DNA of 25,832 nt, from NCBI GenBank assembly GCA_964527995.1, contig CAZGRP010000058.1:1-25832 (forward strand), in the 5' to 3' direction. This document shows positions 1 to 8,270 of this stretch, one piece after another; positions within the stretch are counted from its first letter, which is position 1, and each line of letters begins with the position of its first letter. Source of the DNA: CAZGRP01 sp964527995 (GTDB lineage Bacteria; Zhuqueibacterota; Zhuqueibacteria; Oceanimicrobiales; CAZGRP01). Made by a program: the position numbers and the translations under genes. Under the pieces are notes generated by a model. That model saw only the letters and a list, made by a program, of their open reading frames with translations. It did no database searches and was not told where the DNA came from.

Positions 1-611
1 AGAGCCAGGATGGCGTAGAAGTTGAAGGGCATCGCCTTGAGCATGGCAACGAGAGGCCGGTCGACCTGCTGCTCCTTCAGCAGACCCATGATGTAGGCTC
101 CCCAGGCGTTGATGGGGATCAGGATGCAGACCGGGGCCGAGGTCGAGTCGCAGATGTAGGCCAGCTTTTCACGTGAGATCTTCAGCTTGTCGAAGATCGG
201 CCGGGAGACGGCGCCGGTGACGAGAGAGGTGATGCTCGACTCGACGAAGATCACCACGCCCACCGCCCAGGCCAGCAGTCCAGCGCTGCGGCGGTCCTTC
301 ACCCATCCTCTGCCGACCACCCACTGCACAAATCCGTCGACGCCGCCCGACCTCTGGGTGAAGGCAATCAGAGCGCCGACCATGGCGCTGAAGGCGATGA
401 CTTTGGTGTTGCCCGCATCGCTGAACACAGCGATGAGGGCCTCCAGGGCGTCGCGCAGGCCGGCAATCGGGTTGCCGCCGGCGAGGATCGCCCAGCCGAG
501 CCAGATTCCGAAAAAGAGAGAGATGAACACCTGGCGGGTGCCGATGGCAAACACAACCGCCAGCAAGGGAGGCAGGATCGACAACCAGCCAACCGTCTGT
601 GTTGAATCCAA
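1..611 (-). CDS. NhaC-type Na+/H+ antiporter, N-terminal part (cut by window edge)
   Basis: Partial gene; its 3' end lies beyond position 1. The frame reads about 203 residues rich in membrane segments, starting LDSTQTVGWLSILPPLLAVV. It includes the stretches SGGVDGFVQW, FVESSITSLVTGAVSRPIFD and CDSTSAPVCILIPINAWGAY, which I recognise as typical of the NhaC family (secondary sodium/proton exchange in the inner membrane). I chose a TTG start at 611 because GGAGGG sits about 7 nt upstream on the minus strand and no better ATG or GTG is near the expected N-terminus. NhaC proteins are usually about 450-520 residues, so more than half is missing. It follows the aldolase gene after 152 nt that hold a degenerate inverted repeat. 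The substrate (sodium, or malate/lactate exchange as in MleN relatives) cannot be told from this part. Confidence 0.82.
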   Translation of the reverse strand, partial: MDSTQTVGWLSILPPLLAVVFAIGTRQVFISLFFGIWLGWAILAGGNPIAGLRDALEALIAVFSDAGNTKVIAFSAMVGALIAFTQRSGGVDGFVQWVVGRGWVKDRRSAGLLAWAVGVVIFVESSITSLVTGAVSRPIFDKLKISREKLAYICDSTSAPVCILIPINAWGAYIMGLLKEQQVDRPLVAMLKAMPFNFYAILA

Positions 612-632
612 AAGCAGCCCTCCGTAGAAAAA

Positions 633-734
633 AACACCGAAATACACCGAACTCACTGAACCTCACCGAGTGCCTTTGATTCGCCCTTCTCGTCGGTGTT
701 CTTCGGTGGCTGTAACTATGTGTCCTTCGGTGTT
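633..734. repeat. Degenerate CACCGA/TCGGTG inverted repeat element
   Basis: The region between the aldolase and antiporter genes is built from copies of CACCGA (around 635, 645 and 664) and, further right, of TCGGTG (693, 703 and 727). The outer ends AACACCGAA (633-641) and TTCGGTGTT (726-734) are perfect reverse complements, so the whole could fold as a long imperfect hairpin. It resembles degenerate ACACCGAGG-type intergenic repeats that I recall from several bacterial phyla; that resemblance is from memory. No ORF here looks real. Confidence 0.6.
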
Positions 735-763
735 GAAAATGCCCCCCCATCCCGGGGTTGATG

Positions 764-1546
764 TCACCGCACGGCAGCCAGGACTTTCTCGACGATCTCG
801 CCGAAGCGATCCGTGCCTTCCGGGTCGTACTTGCCGGCGTAGTTTACGCACGTCTCGCCGATGCACTCATCCAGGCAGGCGGCACAGCCAGGGTTGACGC
901 TCTCGACGCCGTAGGCGCCACGCAGCTCCAGAAGCTTCTCCACCTGCTTTTTCGGCAGCACCCGCTCACCGCCCAGGTGCCGGGCGACGAAAACGATCTG
1001 CGCAAAGTGCTCGACGCGCTCCATCTTGTAATACGCTTCGAACAATTCCCGGCCGATCGTCACCACCCCGTGGTTGGCGAGCAAGAACGCCTCGCATCTG
1101 TGGACAAAAGGACGCAATGATTCGGGCAGCTCCTGGGTCGACGGTGTGCCGTACTTAGCCAGCGGCACCGAACCGATCTCCACAATCACCTCGGCAAGCA
1201 CGCAGCGGTCCAACGGCTCGCCGGCAGTGGAGAAACCGGTGGCGAACGGCGGATGGGCGTGCACCACGGCCTGGATGTCGGGGCGCTCCTGGTAGATGAA
1301 CAGGTGCATGGGAAGTTCCGAAGAGGGCCGGCCACCGCAGATGGGGGTGCCGTCCGGGCGCACCAGTACCAGCTCCTCGGCCTTCAGGAATCCCTTGCAC
1401 GTGCCGGTCGGCGTGGTCAGGATCCGTTCTTCGTCAAGGCGGCAGCTGACATTGCCGTCGCTGGCGACAACATACCCGCGGCTGTAAAGCCGCCGGCCGA
1501 TCTCGACAATGGCTGCTCTCGCTTCGCCTTCTGAAATGGGTTGCAT
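764..1546 (-). CDS. Class II aldolase (L-fuculose-phosphate aldolase-like) with Cys-rich tail
   Basis: 260 residues. Class II aldolase/adducin fold; known members split sugar phosphates such as L-fuculose-1-phosphate into dihydroxyacetone phosphate and an aldehyde, using zinc. Visible residues match FucA: ASDGNVSCR (28-36, substrate loop), SSELPMH with catalytic-type Glu77, zinc ligands His96 and His98 in HAHPP, and His159 in LANHGVV. Start at ATG 1546 is supported by GAGGAG about 10 nt upstream. FucA is about 215 residues; the extra length here is a C-terminal tail with Cys221, Cys224, Cys228 and Cys233 (C-x2-C-x3-C-x4-C), which I do not know from the classical enzyme. It stands between serS and the NhaC-like gene with no kinase or isomerase beside it, so the real substrate is open; methylthioribulose-phosphate dehydratase and other aldolases share this fold. 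Confidence 0.85.
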   Translation of the reverse strand: MQPISEGEARAAIVEIGRRLYSRGYVVASDGNVSCRLDEERILTTPTGTCKGFLKAEELVLVRPDGTPICGGRPSSELPMHLFIYQERPDIQAVVHAHPPFATGFSTAGEPLDRCVLAEVIVEIGSVPLAKYGTPSTQELPESLRPFVHRCEAFLLANHGVVTIGRELFEAYYKMERVEHFAQIVFVARHLGGERVLPKKQVEKLLELRGAYGVESVNPGCAACLDECIGETCVNYAGKYDPEGTDRFGEIVEKVLAAVR

Positions 1547-1650
1547 ACAGCTGCACTCCTCGGAGCTAGGACGAACCTGGTATTTCCGCGAGCCTCCGTG
1601 GCTGTCACCCGAAGGAGCCGGTGGGAGTGGGCGGTGTTGGGAAGACGACT

Positions 1651-1747
1651 GAAGAATCTCTTGGCCCGTTCAGGCTCGGGAGTTGGGTCGGCCCAGGGAT
1701 TCTTCGTTCCGCTCCACTTCGTTCCGCTCCGCTTCTTCTAATGACAA
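1651..1747. repeat. Hairpin plus 15-bp-period direct repeat between serS and aldolase
   Basis: Arm 1 at 1651-1666 (GAAGAATCTCTTGGCC) and arm 2 at 1690-1705 (GGCCCAGGGATTCTTC) pair at 14 of 16 positions around a 23-nt loop. Arm 2 runs into two exact copies of CTTCGTTCCGCTCC (1702-1715 and 1717-1730), then CTTCTTCTAATGACAA. The theme resembles a GAAGAATC...TGACA mobile-like intergenic repeat I recall from diverse bacteria (memory, not searched). It lies in the 274-nt gap 1547-1820, which otherwise holds only the aldolase ribosome binding site. No U-run follows the stem on the minus strand, so it is not a standard terminator. Confidence 0.6.
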
Positions 1748-1820
1748 CGGCGCAGATTTAGATGGCCAAGATATTACGACAGAGCAAGACTTGATGGCTG
1801 AACAGCCACCGAAGTTCATT

Positions 1821-3089
1821 CTACTTGATCACGTCCATACCGACGTAGGGACGCAGCACCTCTGGAACCACGACGGTGCCCTCGTCGGTCTGGTAGTTCT
1901 CGATGATACCGATCACCGTCCGCGGCAGCGCTACGCCGGAACCGTTCAGCGTGTGCACGTACTCCAGCTTGCCGGTCGACTCGCGCCGAAAGCGGATGTT
2001 GGCTCGCCGCGCCTGGAAGTCCTCGAAATTGCTGCAGGAGGAGACCTCCAGCCAGCGCTGCACGCCGGGCGCCCACACCTCCAGGTCGTAGCACTTGGCT
2101 GCTGCGAAACTGAGGTCGGCGGTGCACAACTCGACGACCCGGTACGGCAGCTCGAGAAGCTGCAGCACTTCCTCGGCGTTGGCCACCAGGCCCTCCAATT
2201 CGTCGTAGCTGCTCTCGGGGAGAACGAACTTGACCATCTCCACTTTGTCGAACTGGTGGATGCGCATCAGACCGCGGGTGTCAGCACCATAGGCGCCGGC
2301 CTCGCTGCGGAAGCAGGGCGTGTAGGCGGTGTAGTAGATCGGCAGGTCTGACTGGCGCAGCACCTCGCTGCGATGCAGGTTGGTTACCGGCACCTCGGCG
2401 GTGGGGATCAGAAACAGCTTCTCCTTTTCCACGAAGTACATGTCATCGCGCAGCTTCGGGAGCTGGCCCGTGGCGAACATACTCTCTTCGTTGACCAGGA
2501 ACGGCGGAAAGACTTCGGTGTAGCCGTGCTTGTCGATGTGTAGGTCGAGCATCCAACTGATCAAGGCGCGCTCGAGCTTGGCACCGGCGCCGCGGAAGCT
2601 GACGAAGAAGGAGCCAGCCACTTTGGAGCCACGCTTGAAGTCGACGATGCCGAGAGACTCGGCCACCTCCCAGTGCGGTCTGGGGGTGAAATCCATCTCC
2701 GGCGCGCTTCCCCAGCGGCGCACCTCGACGTTGTCCTCCGAACCAGTGCCCACCGGCACCGATGCGTGGGGGATGTTCGGGATGCGGATGAGGATTTCGC
2801 GAATCTGCTCTTCGATGTCGGCCAGCTCCTGGTCGAGATGTTTGATCTGTTCGCCGACCTCGCGCATCCTTTCGATCTCGGCAGCGGCGTCGCGACCCAG
2901 GCGCTTCATGCGAGCGATCTCCTCGGAGACAACGTTGCGCTGATGCTTCAGCTCTTCAACCTGCTGCAGAAGCTGGCGGCGCTGCCGATCGAGTTCGAGG
3001 AAACGATCGACGTCGACCTTTTCACGCTTGCGCTCCACCGCCTGTTTGACCCGCTCCGGATTCTCGCGAACAAATTTCGGATCCAGCAT
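1821..3089 (-). CDS. serS: Seryl-tRNA synthetase
   Basis: 422 residues, normal for SerRS. Cytosolic class II enzyme that charges tRNA-Ser with serine (and tRNA-Sec where present). Residues 1-110 form the long antiparallel coiled-coil tRNA-binding arm (LDPKFVRENPERV, then heptads to about 100). The catalytic core shows TAEV (230-233, serine binding), motif 2 PCFRSEAGAYGADTRG (258-273) with IHQFDKVEM (277-285), and the motif 3 end GVALPRTVIGIIENYQ. The open frame extends 45 codons upstream, but the family N-terminus MLDPKFVREN starts at ATG 3089, with CGGAG about 7 nt upstream, so the shorter form was chosen. It follows the polysaccharide locus after 180 nt that hold an AT-rich possible promoter. 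GAYGADTRG replaces the commoner GSAGRDTRG, a normal variation. Confidence 0.97.
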   Translation of the reverse strand: MLDPKFVRENPERVKQAVERKREKVDVDRFLELDRQRRQLLQQVEELKHQRNVVSEEIARMKRLGRDAAAEIERMREVGEQIKHLDQELADIEEQIREILIRIPNIPHASVPVGTGSEDNVEVRRWGSAPEMDFTPRPHWEVAESLGIVDFKRGSKVAGSFFVSFRGAGAKLERALISWMLDLHIDKHGYTEVFPPFLVNEESMFATGQLPKLRDDMYFVEKEKLFLIPTAEVPVTNLHRSEVLRQSDLPIYYTAYTPCFRSEAGAYGADTRGLMRIHQFDKVEMVKFVLPESSYDELEGLVANAEEVLQLLELPYRVVELCTADLSFAAAKCYDLEVWAPGVQRWLEVSSCSNFEDFQARRANIRFRRESTGKLEYVHTLNGSGVALPRTVIGIIENYQTDEGTVVVPEVLRPYVGMDVIK

Positions 3090-3214
3090 ATCCGTGCTCC
3101 GAAAGGGTGATTTCTTTCCTAAGTGGACCTCCGTGCCCGGGGCGCAGGGCGACCGCCGCAGGATGGCCCAGGCCACCCGCGGCCGTCCGACCCAACCGGG
3201 CCGAGGTAAATTTC

Positions 3215-3243
3215 TAAATAACAATTTGAGAGGAGAATTTCAA
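3215..3243 (-). promoter_or_regulatory. Possible sigma70-like promoter for serS
   Basis: On the minus strand, TTGAAA (3238-3243) is separated by 17 nt from TATTTA (3215-3220). It lies in an unusually AT-rich patch (about 3205-3255) within an otherwise very GC-rich gap. The -35 is 5/6 and the -10 only 3/6 to consensus, so it is a candidate only; it would free serS from the upstream polysaccharide operon. Confidence 0.3.
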
Positions 3244-3269
3244 GGGGAATTTTGGGAAGAGGAGGATGG

Positions 3270-4670
3270 CTACTGGCCGCGGCCCGTGAGCATGACGTAA
3301 AAAGTTCGGACCAGAATCTTCAGGTCGAGCTTGAGCGACATATTCTCCAGGTAGTAGAGATCGTACTTGAGTTTTCTTTTGACGTCCTCGAGAGAGCGGT
3401 CGTACTTGCCCTTGATCTGTGCCCACCCGGTAATGCCAGGGCGGACCTGGGTGCGCCGTAAATAGAGCGGGATTTCCTTCTTGAACTGCTCCACGAAAAA
3501 GGGGCGTTCCGGCCGCGGCCCCACCAGGCTCATATCGCCCTTGAGCACATTGATGAATTGAGGAATCTCGTCGATGCGCAACTTCCGCAAGATATGCCCC
3601 ACACGAGTGATGCGCGGATCGTCTCGCTCGGCCCATTTCGGGCCCGTCTCTGACTCGGCATTCTCGACCATCGAACGGAACTTGTAGATTGTAAAGAGTT
3701 TGCCGTCGCGTCCGACGCGCTGCTGCCGGTAGAGGACGGGGCCGCGAGAGTCTACCTTGATGGCCACGGCCACGACGAGCCAAATAGGCGCGAACACCGC
3801 CAGCACAACCAGGCTGACGGCCACGTCCATCATCCGCTTGACCACCCGCTCCCAGCTCGACATCGGGCCGGGCATAATCTCCACAAGGGGCAGCCCGTAG
3901 AGCTGCTGGGTGCGGATCTGGCCGATCAGCACGTCGTACATGTCGGGCAGCATCTTGAAATGCTGGACCCGGCCGTTGCAACGGTCAATGATGTCGGCCA
4001 GGCGTTCGCGCGACTCTTTACCGAGGGCGATCAGAATCTCTTCGATTTCGTACTCAGCCGTCAGCCGGCCGAGATCGGCGACCGTGCCCAGCAACGGCAC
4101 GCCTCGGTAGGAGACCCGAGAAGGCTGCGGCCGATCGGCCACAAAGCCGACGACACGATAGCCGAGAGCCGGATGGCGCTGAAGCTGATCGAGCAAGTTG
4201 CGGGCTTCGTTGTTCCAGCCGACGATCAAGCTATTGCGGTTTCCGACCCCATGGGCCAGAAGGCTACGCTGTACACTGCGTAGCGCCATACGCCCGGCAC
4301 TGACGCTGGCGATCGCAACGAGCCAGTACGACAAAATCATCAGCCGGCTGGGCGCCAGCGGATGCTGAACGTCCTGCTTCAGGTCGGCGGTGAGGATGAA
4401 GATAATCACCGTCCCCAAGGTGATGGTCTTGATAATCTGGAAGAACTCCTCGAGGCGGGACTGAGCGTACCAGGAGCGATACATGCCGAAGAAGGTGAAC
4501 AACACGGCCCAGAAAAGAAAGACCAGGCTGGCGACGCTCCACAGCTGGCCGAAATCGGTGATGGCGAAGAAGCCCTCCTGGTTGCGCATCCAGGCCAGCA
4601 CGGCAAAGGCGACCGCGAAGGCTATATAGTCGCTCAATACCAGCAGAACGCGCTCCAAAGGCTTCGGCAT
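3270..4670 (-). CDS. Undecaprenyl-phosphate sugar phosphotransferase (WbaP/WcaJ-like)
   Basis: 466 residues. Initiating phosphoglycosyltransferase: moves a hexose-1-phosphate from a nucleotide sugar to undecaprenyl phosphate at the inner membrane, starting repeat-unit synthesis. The N-terminus has about four membrane helices (residues 7-140), then a Rossmann-like domain starting LIVGWNNEARNLL (about 148), a hydrophobic re-entrant helix (about 277-297), and the bacterial sugar-transferase domain: KVDSRGPVLYRQQRVG, FTIYKFRSM, the catalytic Asp-Glu pair Asp367-Glu368 in LRIDEIPQF, and GDMSLVGPRPERP. Start ATG 4670 has GGGGAGGG 6 nt upstream, within the end of the preceding GT gene (3 nt gap). 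It is the last gene of the polysaccharide operon. The sugar (glucose, galactose or other) cannot be read from sequence. Confidence 0.93.
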   Translation of the reverse strand: MPKPLERVLLVLSDYIAFAVAFAVLAWMRNQEGFFAITDFGQLWSVASLVFLFWAVLFTFFGMYRSWYAQSRLEEFFQIIKTITLGTVIIFILTADLKQDVQHPLAPSRLMILSYWLVAIASVSAGRMALRSVQRSLLAHGVGNRNSLIVGWNNEARNLLDQLQRHPALGYRVVGFVADRPQPSRVSYRGVPLLGTVADLGRLTAEYEIEEILIALGKESRERLADIIDRCNGRVQHFKMLPDMYDVLIGQIRTQQLYGLPLVEIMPGPMSSWERVVKRMMDVAVSLVVLAVFAPIWLVVAVAIKVDSRGPVLYRQQRVGRDGKLFTIYKFRSMVENAESETGPKWAERDDPRITRVGHILRKLRIDEIPQFINVLKGDMSLVGPRPERPFFVEQFKKEIPLYLRRTQVRPGITGWAQIKGKYDRSLEDVKRKLKYDLYYLENMSLKLDLKILVRTFYVMLTGRGQ

Positions 4671-4673
4671 GGC

Positions 4674-5981
4674 CTACCCTCCCCTGCGGTCCCGCAGGAT
4701 CTCCTCGTAGAGCGCCTCCAGGTCGGAGACCATGCGCTCGACCCCAAAAGCGTGGCGGACCTGACGGCGCGCCGCCTCGCCCAGACGCTGGCGCTTGCAC
4801 GGATCGGACAAGAGATCGATGACCCCGTGAGCAACCGAGCGGACGTCACGCGGCGGCACCAGCAGCCCGGTGCGTTCATGCCTCACCAGTTCGGGCACAC
4901 CCTCCACCTCGGTGGCCACCACGGGCCTGCCGGTATACATGGCCTCGGTGAGCGACCGCCCCAGACCCTCCCACTGGGATGTCAGCACGAAGACATCGAA
5001 AACCTGCAGAAGCTCGGGCACATCCTCGCGGAAGCCCAGGAACATGGTACGGTCACTGACATCCAGCTCGTCGGCTAGGTCCATCATACGGTCGCGCAAT
5101 TCGCCGTCGCCCACCACCAGGAAACGGACGTCGCGCTCTTTTCGCAAAATCTCCGGAATGGCCTGGATGAAAATCCATGGTGCTTTCTGCACTGAGAGAC
5201 GTCCGACCATGCCGACGACCTTCTCGCCGTTGGTGATGCCGAGCTCCCGCTTCTTGCGCTCAACGTCGATGCGTCGGCTGAATTTCCGGAAATCGATGCC
5301 GCTGTAGATGTTCACAAACTTTTCCCGGCGGGCCAGTCGGAGCTGGATGGCCTTATGGCGGTTGAGGTTGGAAACCGTGACGATGCGGTGGGTGAGCTTC
5401 GACAGGGAACGCTCGACAAGAATATAGAAACGCCGCACCAGCGGGTGCATGAAGTCGTGGAACGGAAAGCCGTGGATGGTGTGAATGATGATGGGGACGC
5501 CTGCCAGGGCCGCGGCGATGCGCCCCAGGAAACCGGGCTTGGAGCTGTGGGTGTGAACGATCTCAAAGCGGCCCACTTTGATGTACCGATAGATGCGCCA
5601 CAAGGCGATGAGGTCGAACAACGGATGAATTCGGCGCGTAAGTTCATCCACGAAGACCAGATCGACATCGCGCAACTGCAACGCGCGGCGCAGCCACAGC
5701 CCCTCGGAAGAGCACATCAGGCAGACGTCAAACCGCCGCCGGTCCAGCCTCTCGACGGTCAAAAGCGTATTGTCCTGCGCCCCTCCCACCGGCAGGTTGG
5801 TGATGATGTGGAGGATCCTGGTACGAGATGCGGGGAGGGCGGATTTCAACCGTTTTCTCATAGGTGTCCGAGTCGTAGCCCGGTGCATCCATGCAGGATG
5901 ATGTGGCCGAGCGCCGCTGAGCAGGCGATGGCCCAGAAGCTTACCAAAACGCGGTGACTGTGTTTCACGCTTCGCGATCAT
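4674..5981 (-). CDS. Family 4 glycosyltransferase (polysaccharide locus, GT-A)
   Basis: 435 residues from ATG 5981. GT-B fold retaining glycosyltransferase: ILHIITNLPVGGAQ (56-69, donor/acceptor loop of the N-terminal domain), VVGMVGRLSVQKAP (255-268) and the EX7E pair Glu338/Glu346 in EGLGRSLTE, followed by GVPELVRHERTGLLVP. It would transfer a sugar from a nucleotide donor to the lipid-linked repeat unit on the cytoplasmic face. The first 40 residues are Arg/His-rich and unlike the family. The family-like start is ATG 5861 (MRKRLKSALPASRTRILHII). I kept 5981 because it overlaps the stop of the upstream gene as ATGA, a common sign of translational coupling, but neither start has a strong ribosome binding site. 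Sugar specificity unknown. Confidence 0.88.
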   Translation of the reverse strand: MIAKRETQSPRFGKLLGHRLLSGARPHHPAWMHRATTRTPMRKRLKSALPASRTRILHIITNLPVGGAQDNTLLTVERLDRRRFDVCLMCSSEGLWLRRALQLRDVDLVFVDELTRRIHPLFDLIALWRIYRYIKVGRFEIVHTHSSKPGFLGRIAAALAGVPIIIHTIHGFPFHDFMHPLVRRFYILVERSLSKLTHRIVTVSNLNRHKAIQLRLARREKFVNIYSGIDFRKFSRRIDVERKKRELGITNGEKVVGMVGRLSVQKAPWIFIQAIPEILRKERDVRFLVVGDGELRDRMMDLADELDVSDRTMFLGFREDVPELLQVFDVFVLTSQWEGLGRSLTEAMYTGRPVVATEVEGVPELVRHERTGLLVPPRDVRSVAHGVIDLLSDPCKRQRLGEAARRQVRHAFGVERMVSDLEALYEEILRDRRGG

Positions 5982-7114
5982 TTCGGAACCGTGTCCCTAG
6001 CTAGCCGTGTCTTCACACCGTACCGGTCGGCAGCGCGCTTGTGATTCCCGACGCAGCGGCGTAGAACGGCCAGGAGCTTCGGAGCATTGATCCGAACGGA
6101 GTATTTGCATTCGACTGTTTGCCTAGCCGCCTGGCCCATCCGTTCTCTGAGCCCCGGATCGTTGATCAGCACCTCAATCTTCTCCAGCCACTCGGCAGGA
6201 CGAGTAGCGTAGAATCCGTTTTCACCGTCCCGAACAATTTCAACGTTTGCCCCGACAGGCGAGACCACTGGCGGCACACCCACGGCCATGTACTGGATTG
6301 CCTTAAACCCGCACTTGCCTTTCGAATACTCATCATCCGTCAACGGCATCAGGCCGACATCGAGACTATGAAGGTCGCTTAGCTCTAAGTGCGGTATCCA
6401 TGGCCTGAGCTGGACCCGCGAATCTCTGGGACGGTATCCCCTCGAGCCAATCACCACGATTTCGAGGTTGCGGTGGCGACTCAGGAGTTTCTCGAACACC
6501 TCATCGACTAACTCAAGGTAGCGAGAAGAGGCGCTGCTTCCGATCCAGCCCACCCTCGTGATGTTATCAGATCGTCTTGTGACCGCCGGGCGGTATCTAT
6601 TCGTGTCGATCGCTGTCGGAATGACGACAACGTTCGAATTGTATCGCTGGGCGTATTCCGCAAGAAAAGAATTCCCAGCGATGACATAGCGACTCATTTC
6701 GATCAGCTCGCGGGTCTTGTCGGGCCTCTTTAGAAGGGCAGACCATCTATTAACGGCGCTGGAGTGCCTGAGGAATTCAGCGTCATCGAAATCAAAAACG
6801 ATGTTATTGTTCTTTCTGATCCAACGCGTTTCGAAGAAACTGGTCACTGGTGAAATACTCTTGTGAACTAAAAGAAGATCGGATTCCTGGGACTTCAGGA
6901 GCTCGACGCTGCGTCGTCCAATTCCTTGAAGATAGTACCCGGCCTTCCAAGCACGGCTGCCGTCAAGAAAGATGTGCTTGTAAGCCTTGGATGAGAGAAA
7001 AGACGATAGCGTGCAAGAAACCCCGTGAGTTTCAAGGAAGGGTATATACTGAGAGATGCGAAATCGCGTACTGGGACCTTCTTCAGGATACGGTGTGAAA
7101 ATCGTCACATGCAT
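5978..7114 (-). CDS. Family 4 glycosyltransferase (GT-B)
   Basis: 378 residues. Group 1 glycosyltransferase, with N-terminal FTPYPEEGPSTRFRI (6-20) and an IVFDFDDAEF motif (105-114) seen in a GT4 subgroup. The C-terminal donor domain has RVGWIGSSASSRYL (187-200) and GKCGFKAIQYMAVGVPPVVS (266-285). In place of the usual EX7E ending this subgroup has a Lys/Gln version (KAIQYMA), so the second Glu is absent. It ends in an ATGA overlap with the next gene. The gene is visibly more AT-rich than the rml end of the locus, with AAA/AAT/GAT codons common, consistent with a transferred block. Acceptor and donor unknown. Confidence 0.88.
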   Translation of the reverse strand: MHVTIFTPYPEEGPSTRFRISQYIPFLETHGVSCTLSSFLSSKAYKHIFLDGSRAWKAGYYLQGIGRRSVELLKSQESDLLLVHKSISPVTSFFETRWIRKNNNIVFDFDDAEFLRHSSAVNRWSALLKRPDKTRELIEMSRYVIAGNSFLAEYAQRYNSNVVVIPTAIDTNRYRPAVTRRSDNITRVGWIGSSASSRYLELVDEVFEKLLSRHRNLEIVVIGSRGYRPRDSRVQLRPWIPHLELSDLHSLDVGLMPLTDDEYSKGKCGFKAIQYMAVGVPPVVSPVGANVEIVRDGENGFYATRPAEWLEKIEVLINDPGLRERMGQAARQTVECKYSVRINAPKLLAVLRRCVGNHKRAADRYGVKTRLARDTVPK

Positions 7115-7123
7115 ATTTGTGAC

Positions 7124-8269
7124 CTAAGTATGTAGCAGTAAAGACTCAATCTGCTTCGCAGCCCTCTCGACGGTGAACTTCTGCTCGACGGACCGCCGAG
7201 CATTCCGGATGATGTGCTCCCTCAACGCCGGGTCGTCCAGCACCCTGGCGATTTCCTGCGAGAGTGCCACGGAATCCCCCCGCGGGAAAAGAAGGCCATT
7301 CTCTCCATGGACAATGGTTTCCGGGATACCTCCGACATTTGACGCTACCACCGGCACACCCATCGCCATCGCCTCCAAGATGACCACAGGGTGAGACTCG
7401 GAAAAAGAGGCCACGACCAGCACGTCGGTACCTGCCAGGACTGCAGCTACGTCTTCCAGTACGCCGAGGTAGTGGACTCTCCCATCCAGCCCAAGTTTCA
7501 TGGCCATCTGTTGTACAGCCCGGAAATACTCCCTGTTTCCTCTCTTCGGTGCCACTTTCCCCACGAAAACGCAGTGGAGGTCGTTGCGACGCCTGGCAAG
7601 CCGGGCAACACCTTCCACCAGCACAATCTGCCCCTTGTTCTTCCCGAAGCTGCCTATGAGTGTGACGACCCGTGAGTCAGCCGAAGCCTTGATTTGCTGG
7701 AGCAGTGGATGCGGTCTATTGGCACAATCAAACCGAGCCAAGTCGACACCGTTGTAGACGACGATCACCTTCCCTGGCCAGCGGTGAAAGGCACTTGCTG
7801 TGTAATAGGAAACAGCGATAATTCTGTCGGCAATGGCTTGAACGAACCGGCAAAGCAAACGAAAATACCAGTGCGGATAAGTACCACGTGACTCATGAAT
7901 GTGGTATACGCACCTCTTACCACAGAGGACGGAGAGTAGCCCTCCGTACACGTTGATCAGGCTATTGCTATAAATGACGTGCGTCCCATCCTTCTGGACA
8001 CGCCACAGGGCTGAGAGCGAACCTGGAAGCCCCCCAAGAAAGCGCGCGAGACTCAATGGATTTTTCTCAAGCCTATTCATTCGAACGATGAACACCCGGA
8101 CCTGAAGTTTCCTGAATGCGGAAGCAAGGAATCCCTCATTGGGCAAAACCACGGTTGGGCATATGCGACGGCGGTCCATTCGCTCCACAAGACGCAACAG
8201 ACTGATACCCGAACCGCTGATGTCAGCATACGGCGTGATAAAGAGGACCTTTCTCACCTGAGCAGTCAT
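7124..8269 (-). CDS. Family 4 glycosyltransferase (GT-C)
   Basis: 381 residues. Classic GT4: KVLFITPYADISGSGISLL (7-25) as the N-terminal loop, VVYNGVDLARF (170-180) at the domain junction, IGSFGKNKGQ (205-214), and the EX7E pair Glu291/Glu299 in ESHPVVILE, then GVPVVASNVGGIPETI. Expected to act on the cytoplasmic side of the inner membrane on the lipid-linked repeat. ATG 8269 starts 1 nt after the stop of the flippase gene; its own stop lies 9 nt before the next start. No clear ribosome binding site is seen, so coupling to the flippase frame is likely. That matters, because the flippase gene is frameshifted upstream. Confidence 0.9.
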   Translation of the reverse strand: MTAQVRKVLFITPYADISGSGISLLRLVERMDRRRICPTVVLPNEGFLASAFRKLQVRVFIVRMNRLEKNPLSLARFLGGLPGSLSALWRVQKDGTHVIYSNSLINVYGGLLSVLCGKRCVYHIHESRGTYPHWYFRLLCRFVQAIADRIIAVSYYTASAFHRWPGKVIVVYNGVDLARFDCANRPHPLLQQIKASADSRVVTLIGSFGKNKGQIVLVEGVARLARRRNDLHCVFVGKVAPKRGNREYFRAVQQMAMKLGLDGRVHYLGVLEDVAAVLAGTDVLVVASFSESHPVVILEAMAMGVPVVASNVGGIPETIVHGENGLLFPRGDSVALSQEIARVLDDPALREHIIRNARRSVEQKFTVERAAKQIESLLLHT

Positions 8270-8270
8270 G

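Noticed and set aside
3090..3224. 45-codon upstream extension of serS
   Set aside because: The SerRS family begins at MLDPKFVREN, and the ATG at 3089 has its own ribosome binding site.
3268..3290. GGCCGCGGCC palindrome at the end of the PGT gene as a terminator
   Set aside because: It lies within the coding end, has almost no loop and no T-run after it; more likely GC-rich coding sequence.
6850..7098. 82-codon plus-strand frame opposite the start of the GT4 gene
   Set aside because: No ribosome binding site and fully explained by the minus-strand GT; likely chance.
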